Assembly: GCA_964646225.1 (NCBI GenBank)
Contig: CAZYAD010000026.1
Coordinates: 1 to 18,686, forward strand
Source: UBA4644 sp964646225
GTDB lineage: Bacteria; Bacillota; Clostridia; Oscillospirales; Butyricicoccaceae
Direction: 5' to 3'
DNA length: 18,686 bases
Part shown: piece after piece, positions 1 to 5,564 of the stretch
Layout: each line of letters begins with the position of its first letter
Numbering within the stretch: position 1 is the first letter of the stretch
Notes under the pieces: generated by a model
Databases searched by the model: none
Told to the model about the DNA's origin: nothing
What the model saw: only the letters and a program-made list of their open reading frames with translations
Program-made: the position numbers and the translations under genes

Positions 1-1150
1 CAGTGGAGTGAAACTGCTGCACAAGGGAGGCCATGGCAGCCACGCAGGGGCGCAGATGCGGTAGCGGAAGCATCTGTGCTTCGTCAAAAACAACAACACT
101 GTTGGCAATGTTGTGGAGCTTACGGCACTTTGAAGAACGGTCAGCATACATGGATTCGAACAATTGCACCGCTGTGGTGACGATCACCGGCATATCCCAG
201 TTTTCAACCGCCAGTGCCTTTCTAATGTCATCCGGTGATGCGCCGTCAGAGAGATCAAACTGCACACCTGAGTGGTGCTCCAATACATTGTCGCTTCCCA
301 GAATAACCCGAAACACTTGGGCGTTCTGGTCGATAATGGAGGTATAAGGGATCACATAGATGACCCGCTGCATCCCATGTGTCTTGGCATGACGCAGGGC
401 AAAAGCCAGCGATGCCACCGTTTTTCCACCGCCGGTAGGTACTGTCAATGTGTAAAGCCCTTTTGCTTTATTGCCACTGTTCAGACAGGTGTTCAGCATC
501 TCACAGCGCAGTCGGTTCAACTCGGATCGTGGATTTTGCCACGGGACGATATAGACTTCCAATTTGGCAAGCAATGCTTCGATGCGCTCTACTCCGTCGC
601 GCCCTCGCTCGCCCTGCATGAACTGCTCCGTGTCAAGAAAATCCGCATCTACCAGGCAGGAATACAGCATCCGCGTCCAGAAGGAAGCTTGCAGCTTGTC
701 CTGCTCCGGTGCGGCAGTCGGAAAGGCAGGCGGAAACGCAATACCGCTTTCACCGCAGCGTTCCAGGTATTGTTCTGCGATTCCCTTTTTCAGACGACCA
801 AACAGCGTCGCTTCTCCCGCATGGTCTGTCCGCGCGTTCCCAAAGTCAGGCAGACCGCCGTGGTGTCCCGCTACACAGGCGGCGGTGAACATATGCCCCT
901 GTTTTGCGCAGAAAACTGCTCCTGCTGTTGCATGGTCAACGATGGGCCCATCACGCAGCAGACGATTCTGGAATCCCTCGGTACACTTGCCGATGTCGTG
1001 GGATAAGCCCGCTAATTTTCCCTCTGCTCCGGCACCAAACGCATCTGCAAACCTACAGCACAGGGCAGCTGTTCTGGTCAGATGCTCTGCAACTGTCTGA
1101 CTGATCGGCTCACCTGTTTCAGTCTGACGAATATGCGCATAGTATGGCAT
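1..1150 (-). CDS. cas3: CRISPR-associated helicase/nuclease Cas3, N-terminal part (runs off left edge)
   Basis: Cas3 is the HD nuclease plus superfamily 2 helicase that Cascade recruits to degrade target DNA in type I CRISPR systems. About 383 residues are present. The HD domain shows H23 (VAEHL), H51-D52 with K55 (LSHDIGK), H73, H96-H97 (AGHHGG) and D168/D170. The helicase starts with Walker A TGGGKT (residues 239-244), and Walker B is DEAQ at 356-359. The C-terminal helicase half lies beyond position 1. The start ATG at 1150 gives the usual short run-in to the HD domain. An opening of YYAH followed by QTVAEHL recalls type I-C Cas3, but the subtype needs the genes off the left edge. A consensus promoter and a terminator-like hairpin lie just upstream. 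GC is lower than in the chromosomal genes to the right, consistent with carriage on a mobile element. Confidence 0.93.
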   Translation of the reverse strand, partial: MPYYAHIRQTETGEPISQTVAEHLTRTAALCCRFADAFGAGAEGKLAGLSHDIGKCTEGFQNRLLRDGPIVDHATAGAVFCAKQGHMFTAACVAGHHGGLPDFGNARTDHAGEATLFGRLKKGIAEQYLERCGESGIAFPPAFPTAAPEQDKLQASFWTRMLYSCLVDADFLDTEQFMQGERGRDGVERIEALLAKLEVYIVPWQNPRSELNRLRCEMLNTCLNSGNKAKGLYTLTVPTGGGKTVASLAFALRHAKTHGMQRVIYVIPYTSIIDQNAQVFRVILGSDNVLEHHSGVQFDLSDGASPDDIRKALAVENWDMPVIVTTAVQLFESMYADRSSKCRKLHNIANSVVVFDEAQMLPLPHLRPCVAAMASLVQQFHST

Positions 1151-1190
1151 GGCAGTACCTTCTTTGTGTTAATGACCATTTTTATGCAAA

Positions 1191-1219
1191 AAGACCCCAC
1201 GGAAGATCCACAGGGTCTT
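1191..1219 (-). terminator. Terminator-like hairpin in the cas3 leader (possible attenuator)
   Basis: On the minus strand AAGACCC pairs with GGGTCTT, with a small inner GGA/TCC pairing, followed directly by a T run. The hairpin lies about 40 nt upstream of the cas3 start and downstream of the consensus promoter at 1277-1306, so it sits inside the predicted leader and not at the end of a gene. An alternative pairing partner lies at 1247-1254. Confidence 0.6.
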
Positions 1220-1276
1220 AAAGGCTATTTGTAACACGGATTCTATGACCCTGTTTCGCAAATTCAGTTATCATTT

Positions 1277-1306
1277 ATTATATATCTTGAATGCAGCTAT
1301 TGTCAA
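1277..1306 (-). promoter_or_regulatory. Consensus sigma-A promoter for cas3
   Basis: On the minus strand a perfect TTGACA (plus 1301-1306) is followed by an 18-nt spacer and a perfect TATAAT (plus 1277-1282). Transcription would start near 1270 and give a leader of about 120 nt before the cas3 ATG. This is the best consensus promoter in the window. Confidence 0.75.
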
Positions 1307-1377
1307 ACGGTATCCTCTAAAACTGCGTTTAGAATATGTACCGACCCTCCTTTCAAAACTGCACGGCTGACCTGCCA

Positions 1378-1755
1378 TTATTCTTTACGAAACACTTCGA
1401 TCTTGCGGATATCTGCCTGACGGACGCTGTCCTGGAAATGCGCCAGTCTGGTAAGCTGGTTCAGGTTATAGCACATACCACTGAGCGACCGAATAACAGC
1501 CTCGTCATCGCTCATGTCCCGCACCAATACCGGGAGTCTGTCCATTCCCAAACGCAGCGCAGCGGCCTTTCTGCGGTGTCCTGAGACGATTTCAAAGCCA
1601 TCATCCGTAGGACGAGCAAGCAACGGCGGCAGTACCCCATATTCCCGGATACTGTCACACAGAGCCTGCATAGAATCATCGTCCCTTACATAGAACGGAT
1701 GTTTCTGGAATGGATACAGTTCGGTGAGCTTGATTTCCTGTACCTGCTCCTTCAT
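1378..1755 (-). CDS. ParB-like N-terminal domain fused to a MobC-like tail (chimeric remnant)
   Basis: The 125-aa product starts like a ParB/Spo0J-family nuclease-fold domain: a short strand, a P-F residue pair, IREYGVLPPLLARP, then the characteristic EIVSGHRRKAAALRLG (GxRR box) and VLVRDMSDDEAVI. A ParB would then continue into a VDSNxQRE-type helix and a helix-turn-helix. Here the sequence switches at about residue 89 to MCYNLNQLTRLAH and SVRQADIRKIE, which resembles the C-terminal end of MobC relaxosome proteins. The protein stops after 125 residues, far shorter than a full ParB. I read it as an in-frame deletion product from a conjugative element. The start is ATG at 1755, with GTG at 1758 possible. 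It overlaps the stop of the small upstream ORF (TGATG). The ParB part is clear; the MobC assignment is moderate. Confidence 0.65.
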   Translation of the reverse strand: MKEQVQEIKLTELYPFQKHPFYVRDDDSMQALCDSIREYGVLPPLLARPTDDGFEIVSGHRRKAAALRLGMDRLPVLVRDMSDDEAVIRSLSGMCYNLNQLTRLAHFQDSVRQADIRKIEVFRKE

Positions 1756-1862
1756 CACACCGCACTTCCTCTCGGAGCGCGGTCATCCGGCAGCGCCGCG
1801 CAGGCATCCACCTGCCACACGGGCTTGTCCCATCTGTGGTCGCAGGACTGCTCTACTTCCAT
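1755..1862 (-). CDS. Small unrecognised ORF translationally coupled to the ParB-like gene
   Basis: A 35-aa reading frame beginning MEVEQSCDHRW ends in a TGA that overlaps the ATG of the ParB-like gene (TGATG), the arrangement typical of coupled genes. In frame it is open for only a few codons upstream before a stop. It may be the residual 3' end of a larger gene cut by the junction near 1974, or a true small protein. I do not recognise it and assign no function. Confidence 0.3.
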   Translation of the reverse strand: MEVEQSCDHRWDKPVWQVDACAALPDDRAPRGSAV

Positions 1863-1919
1863 GGAAAACAGGTAGCCGGGAATTCACACATTCGCGATTT
1901 CGGCGGTGAACAGCGCCGG

Positions 1920-1944
1920 AAGCCCTTGCAATTCGGGCTTTTTT
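1920..1944 (+). terminator. Intrinsic terminator at the edge of the mobile-element-like region
   Basis: AAGCCC (1920-1925) and GGGCTT (1935-1940) form a 6-bp stem around a 9-nt loop, and the T run extends to 1944. It points to the right, but I see no plus-strand gene ending here. It lies about 30 nt before the point where cotJC homology begins, so it may be the terminal structure of the inserted element. Confidence 0.5.
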
Positions 1945-1974
1945 CGCTTCTGGTTCCATTTTGACCCGTTTGTA

Positions 1975-2400
1975 GGTACGGAGGAACTGGCACACATGGA
2001 GATCATCTCGGCCATGGTGCACCAGCTCACCCGCAACCTGACCATGGAGCAGATCCGGGAACAGGGCTTTGCCGATTATTTTGTGGATCATACGGTGGGG
2101 GTCTATCCCATTGCCGCCTCCGGCGTCCCCTTTTCAGTGGAGTATTTCCAGTCCAAGGGCGACCCCATCACCGACCTGCACGAAAATATGGCCGCCGAGC
2201 AAAAGGCCCGTACCACCTATGACAACATCCTCCGGCTGGTGGATGACCCCGATGTGCTGGAGCCCATCCGCTTCCTCCGGGAACGGGAGATCGTCCATTA
2301 CCAGCGCTTCGGCGAGGCGCTGCGGTATGTACAGGATCAGCTGCAGACCCGCAATTTCTACGCCTGCAACCCGGGGTTTGACAGCTGCTGCGGACAGTAA
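1975..2400 (+). pseudogene. cotJC: Spore coat protein CotJC / manganese-catalase family, 5'-truncated
   Basis: From GTEELAHME (1975) to the stop at 2400 the translation matches the C-terminal two thirds of CotJC, a ferritin-like dimanganese-catalase-family protein of the spore coat. The GTEELAHME helix with metal-ligand E and H, the VPFSVEYFQSKGDPITDL segment and the REREIVHYQRFGEAL metal-binding helix are intact. Roughly the first 70 residues are missing. The frame is formally open from a GTG at 1906, but its first 23 codons come from the adjoining element and do not resemble CotJC. No cotJA or cotJB lies upstream. The gene is therefore interrupted: by insertion of an element (the N-terminal half would be at the element's other end), by deletion, or by an assembly join. 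No ribosome site or promoter of its own is visible. Confidence 0.85.
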
Positions 2401-2450
2401 GACCGCGAAAAAGCGCACCGCCCGCCCTGTCCGGCGCCCCACAGAAAAGC

Positions 2451-2481
2451 ACACGCCCGGGAAGTCGCTTCCCGGGCGTGT
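2451..2481. terminator. Strong hairpin terminator between convergent genes
   Basis: A perfect 14-bp stem (2451-2464 with 2468-2481, both containing CGCCCGGG) with a 3-nt loop lies between cotJC and the convergent nucleotidyltransferase gene. On the minus strand it is followed by GCTTTTCT; on the plus strand a T run comes about 12 nt later. It probably serves both genes. Confidence 0.7.
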
Positions 2482-2500
2482 GTATCATGCCGACTTTTTC

Positions 2501-3400
2501 TTACCGCAGAGCCGGATAGGTGCCATCCCGATGCATTTCCAGCAGCGCCTGCTGCATCTGGGGACGATCCTCCCGATGGGTGACCCCGAACCAGCGAGAG
2601 CTGGTGTCCATCATGCGCACGCTGGCCCTTCCGCTTTTCACCAGTCCGTCCACAAAGGCCGGCAGATAATACTCCCGCTTCAGCGGGTCGCCCCCGCCCT
2701 GCCGCAGCCAGGCGGTGAGATCCTCCTCCACGGCGGCAAACACATCACTGTGCAGCGCCCAAACATTCAGCGAGACCGGCGCATCGCCCTCCAGCGCTAT
2801 CCGGCCCGGCTCTCCGGCGCAGGTGATGCTTCCGTCTGCCTCCCGGCGAATGTCCAGCCGCTCCACCACGGTCTCCAGAAAGCCCTCCCGCCCGGCGCAC
2901 ACTCCGCGGGAGACGCTGCCGCTTTCGCTGAGGGTGTTGGCCAGACGATAGCCCACCATACCCAGGTGGCTGCCGTCGCATTCCTCACTGCAAAACCGGC
3001 CCAACTGTAAGAAGGTGTCCCGGCCAAAGAAATCATCCGAGCCTATGATGCCGAAGGGCCCCTCCAGCTGATGGCGGGCGGCATAGACGGCATGTCCGGT
3101 GCCCCAGGGCCTGACCCGGCCCTCCGGCACGGCAAAGCCGGACGGCAGATCGTCCAGCTCCTGATAGGCGTAGGCCACCTCCAGCCGATCCGCAAACCGG
3201 CTGCCGATCACCTGATGAAAGGTCTCTTCCAGCTCCCGCTTGATGACAAACACCACCTTGCCGAATCCGGCCAGGATGGCGTCATACACCGAATAATCGA
3301 TAATGATCTCCCCATTGGGCCCCAACGGATCGATCTGTTTCAAGCCGCCGTAGCGGCTGCCCATTCCGGCAGCCAGCACCAGCAATGTGGGCTTTTTCAT
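2501..3400 (-). CDS. Nucleotidyltransferase (NDP-sugar pyrophosphorylase-like)
   Basis: This 299-aa protein has the NTP-transferase Rossmann-like fold that joins a sugar- or alditol-phosphate to a nucleotide. The N-terminal signature LAAGMGSRYGGLKQ (residues 9-22) binds the nucleotide. WGTGHAVYAAR (99-109) and GSDDFFG (120-126, with D122/D123 likely metal-binding) follow. The length is normal for the stand-alone pyrophosphorylase-like family in Clostridia, but the sugar cannot be read from sequence. The start is the ATG at 3400, with GGAGG ten bases upstream; the frame is open back to a GTG at 3433, which has no ribosome site. A TATAAT lies at plus 3436-3441, partly within the terminator of the upstream glycosyltransferase gene, so the gene may have its own promoter. 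The neighbouring GT2 gene suggests a role in cell-surface polysaccharide supply (inference). Confidence 0.85.
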   Translation of the reverse strand: MKKPTLLVLAAGMGSRYGGLKQIDPLGPNGEIIIDYSVYDAILAGFGKVVFVIKRELEETFHQVIGSRFADRLEVAYAYQELDDLPSGFAVPEGRVRPWGTGHAVYAARHQLEGPFGIIGSDDFFGRDTFLQLGRFCSEECDGSHLGMVGYRLANTLSESGSVSRGVCAGREGFLETVVERLDIRREADGSITCAGEPGRIALEGDAPVSLNVWALHSDVFAAVEEDLTAWLRQGGGDPLKREYYLPAFVDGLVKSGRASVRMMDTSSRWFGVTHREDRPQMQQALLEMHRDGTYPALR

Positions 3401-3435
3401 GGGTCTGCATCCTCCGTTCCTTACATTCTGCACCG

Positions 3436-3441
3436 ATTATA
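3436..3441 (-). promoter_or_regulatory. Possible -10 element for the nucleotidyltransferase gene
   Basis: A perfect TATAAT lies on the minus strand 35 nt upstream of the start codon. The matching -35 region falls inside the terminator stem of the preceding gene and is a poor match, so this is only a candidate. Confidence 0.4.
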
Positions 3442-3448
3442 CCGCAAA

Positions 3449-3488
3449 AATCACCCCAGGGGAAGTCCCCCGGAGTGATTTCTTTTTT
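3449..3488. terminator. Hairpin terminator after the glycosyltransferase gene
   Basis: AATCAC...CCCC pairs with GGGG...GTGATT across a short loop (about 3449-3480). T runs follow on both sides: TTTTTGC on the minus strand and TTTCTTTTTT on the plus strand. It begins a few bases after the glycosyltransferase stop at 3490. Confidence 0.7.
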
Positions 3489-3489
3489 A

Positions 3490-4689
3490 TTACAGCACCC
3501 GCTCGGCCTGTCCTCCGTGCCGGATGGGCTTCCACACGGTGGTCCGATGGAACAGCGCCAGCACCTGCAGCGGCATCCAGGACAGCATGAACAGAGGAAA
3601 CAGCACCGCCGCCAGGAGATTACGCTGCGCCCGGGGCCGGGTGAAGCGCTGCAGCAGCAGGGACAGCAGAGCGCCCACACACCAGGCTGCAGCGCTCATC
3701 GCCGCCGCCATTCCCAATGTCGGAAGGGTCAGCGCTGCCTCCATCGTCTCCGGCAGTCCTCCCGCCAAACCCAGCAGCAGGGAGACCGGCCCCAGCATCG
3801 CCGTCAGCAAAAAGAAGGTCATATCCCGGTTGAGCCGTCCCCGCCCGGTCAGCATCTCCGGCAGCCGCACCCGGGCCACCTGCACCACGCCGCTGCACCA
3901 GCGCCGGCGCTGCACCATGGAAACGCCGAAGCGGTTGGGCTCCTCATCATAGGTGATGGCCTCCGGCGTCCAGCACACCCGGATCCCCTGCCGGGCACAC
4001 AGAGATGCAAACTCGGCGTCCTCCGCGATGGTCTGGGTGTTCCAGCCGCCCAGCTGCTCCAGCACCGAACGGTGCAGGGAAAAGCCCGTTCCCACCAGCT
4101 TGGCCGAAAGGCCGCCCCGCGCCCGGGGGCGGTTGAACACCACATCCAGCAGGGCAAAATACAGATCATAGCACCCCGCCACCCAGGATTCCCGGGGGTT
4201 GAGGGCCATCTGCCGCCCCTTGACCACCCGCGCTCCGGCGCAGAAGGCATTGTTGGTCTTTTTCAGATACTGCCTGTCCACCACATTGTCGGCGTCGAAC
4301 ACCACATAGGCATCATAGCCCCGCCCCTCCAGCTGAAAAAACGCCTGCCGCAGGGCGTCTCCCTTGTGCCGCACGGGATAATCGCACAGCAGGATCTCCG
4401 CCCCCGCGCGAAAGGCCGTCCCCGCCGTATCGTCCTCGCAGTTGTTGGGCACCACGAACACATCAAACAGCTCCCGGGGATAGTCCTGCGCCAGCAGGCT
4501 TTTCACCAGCCGCCCGATGACCGCCTCCTCGTTGCGGGCCGCGATGACCACCGCAAAGCGGGTCCGGGGCGCGGCCTCCGGCCAGCGCTGCTCCCCGACC
4601 AGCATCCACCGCACCGCCACCAGTGCAAAATAGACCGTTGTCACCTTCAACGCAAGGCTCATCCCCTGCATGATCTCAAAAAGCTCCAT
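3490..4689 (-). CDS. Membrane glycosyltransferase, family GT2
   Basis: This 399-aa inverting glycosyltransferase belongs to the processive cellulose/hyaluronan-synthase-like branch of GT2. An N-terminal hydrophobic helix (about 10-30) precedes the catalytic domain, which starts with VVIAARNEEAVI. It has the nucleotide/metal motif DAD (132-134), the probable base in AEDAEF (E223-D224) and Q260-R-R-R-W264, the Q(Q/R)xRW motif of this branch. Two to four hydrophobic helices in the C-terminal 130 residues would form the membrane part. The donor and acceptor cannot be told from sequence; an exported or lipid-linked envelope glycan is likely. The start at 4689 has AAAGGAGG eight bases upstream; upstream in-frame ATGs at about 4725 lack such a site. 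It is divergent from the response-regulator operon and shares its control region. Confidence 0.85.
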   Translation of the reverse strand: MELFEIMQGMSLALKVTTVYFALVAVRWMLVGEQRWPEAAPRTRFAVVIAARNEEAVIGRLVKSLLAQDYPRELFDVFVVPNNCEDDTAGTAFRAGAEILLCDYPVRHKGDALRQAFFQLEGRGYDAYVVFDADNVVDRQYLKKTNNAFCAGARVVKGRQMALNPRESWVAGCYDLYFALLDVVFNRPRARGGLSAKLVGTGFSLHRSVLEQLGGWNTQTIAEDAEFASLCARQGIRVCWTPEAITYDEEPNRFGVSMVQRRRWCSGVVQVARVRLPEMLTGRGRLNRDMTFFLLTAMLGPVSLLLGLAGGLPETMEAALTLPTLGMAAAMSAAAWCVGALLSLLLQRFTRPRAQRNLLAAVLFPLFMLSWMPLQVLALFHRTTVWKPIRHGGQAERVL

Positions 4690-4720
4690 AACTGCGTCCT
4701 CCTTTCGGGATTTCGCCATC

Positions 4721-4726
4721 ATCATA
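4721..4726 (-). promoter_or_regulatory. Possible -10 element of the glycosyltransferase promoter
   Basis: TATGAT on the minus strand lies 31 nt upstream of the start codon. The -35 region is poor, and the TTAAG repeat at 4738-4742 lies just upstream, as expected for a promoter that needs an activator. Confidence 0.4.
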
Positions 4727-4737
4727 GCAGCTCTTTT

Positions 4738-4776
4738 TTAAGAACGGCGGCGAATGCTGATTAAGATTCCGTTAAG
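4738..4776. promoter_or_regulatory. TTAAG direct repeats, candidate response-regulator operator
   Basis: TTAAG occurs at 4738-4742, 4761-4765 and 4772-4776, all on the same strand, with spacings of 23 and 11 bp. OmpR-family regulators bind direct repeats spaced by one helical turn (about 11 bp). The site lies in the divergent region between the glycosyltransferase and the regulator gene. A TTAAA at 4786-4790 may be a degenerate further copy. Confidence 0.45.
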
Positions 4777-4787
4777 CTGCCGGTCTT

Positions 4788-4808
4788 AAACATTTTTTAA
4801 TGTTTTTT
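4788..4808 (+). other. Weak AT-only hairpin with T tail
   Basis: AAACATT (4788-4794) and AATGTTT (4799-4805) form a 7-bp stem with a TTTT loop and a T tail, just upstream of the response-regulator promoter. The stem has only one G-C pair, so it would be a poor terminator; it may be chance in an AT-rich promoter region. Confidence 0.25.
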
Positions 4809-4811
4809 CTC

Positions 4812-4840
4812 TGGCCGTGCCGTCTGCAATCTGCTACAAT
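4812..4840 (+). promoter_or_regulatory. Promoter of the regulator-kinase-amidase operon
   Basis: An extended -10, TGCTACAAT (TACAAT at 4835-4840), lies 22 nt upstream of the start codon. The -35 position (4812-4817, TGGCCG) is a poor match, which fits activator dependence or reliance on the extended -10. Confidence 0.5.
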
Positions 4841-4862
4841 AGTCCCGAGGAGATGACACGCC

Positions 4863-5564
4863 ATGTACAACATTCTGATCTGCGACGATGACCGCGACAT
4901 CGTGGCCGCCTTGAAAATTTATCTGTCCTCGCAGGAGGACTACCGCCTCTTTGAGGCCTTCAACGGCAGACAGGCGCTGGAGATCATCCGCGCCAACGAC
5001 ATCCAGCTGGTGCTGCTGGACATTATGATGCCCGAACTGGACGGCATTGCCGTCACGGCCCGACTGCGGGAAAGCTCCAACATCCCCATCATCCTGCTCA
5101 CCGCCAAGGGCGAAAGCGCCGACAAGGTGCTGGGGCTCAACACCGGCGCGGATGATTACATCACCAAGCCCTTTGACCCCTTGGAGGTACTGGCCCGCGT
5201 CCGCTCCCAGCTGCGGCGCTACACCCTTCTGGGGGCGCAGGTGCAGGAGCCCGGCCGCTATGTCATCGGCGGCGTGGAGCTCAACGACCGGGACAAGACC
5301 GTCACGGTGGACGGTCAGCCGGTGTCCCTCACGCCCAGTGAATACGGCATTCTGCATCTGCTGATCCGCAACCCCGGCCGGGTCTTTTCCTCCGCGCAGA
5401 TCTATGAGCAGGTGTGGAACGAGGCCTCCATCGGCTCGGAGCATTCGGTGGCCGTCCACATCCGGCACCTGCGGGAAAAGATCGAGATCAACCCCTCCGA
5501 CCCCCGCTACATCAAGGTAGTCTGGGGCCTGGGCTATAAGATGGACAAGGAGGGCCGCGCATGA
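4863..5564 (+). CDS. OmpR-family response regulator
   Basis: A 233-aa DNA-binding response regulator. The receiver domain (1-115) has the acidic cluster D8-D10, phospho-acceptor D53 (VLLDIMMPELDG), T80 and K102 (ITKPF). A winged-helix Trans_Reg_C domain (about 132-228) follows, with the SLTPSEYGILHLL helix and the RHLREKIE recognition region. The start ATG at 4863 has GAGGAG upstream. It overlaps the kinase gene by 4 nt (ATGA), so the pair is translationally coupled and very probably cognate. It resembles VanR-type regulators, but that does not define the signal. Candidate target sites are the TTAAG repeats upstream and the promoters on either side; the linked amidase gene suggests a cell-wall role (inference). 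Confidence 0.93.
   Translation: MYNILICDDDRDIVAALKIYLSSQEDYRLFEAFNGRQALEIIRANDIQLVLLDIMMPELDGIAVTARLRESSNIPIILLTAKGESADKVLGLNTGADDYITKPFDPLEVLARVRSQLRRYTLLGAQVQEPGRYVIGGVELNDRDKTVTVDGQPVSLTPSEYGILHLLIRNPGRVFSSAQIYEQVWNEASIGSEHSVAVHIRHLREKIEINPSDPRYIKVVWGLGYKMDKEGRA

Noticed and set aside
272..1006. Plus-strand open frame of 244 aa in the cas3 region
   Set aside because: The minus strand is open through 1-1150 and carries the full HD and helicase motifs of Cas3.
1151..1377. Possible CRISPR array or leader next to cas3
   Set aside because: No repeat-spacer pattern is present here; only a promoter, a leader hairpin and a short inverted repeat can be seen.
3385..4764. Plus-strand open frame of 459 aa opposite the glycosyltransferase
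   Set aside because: Histidine/glutamine/proline-rich shadow; the glycosyltransferase motifs are on the minus strand.
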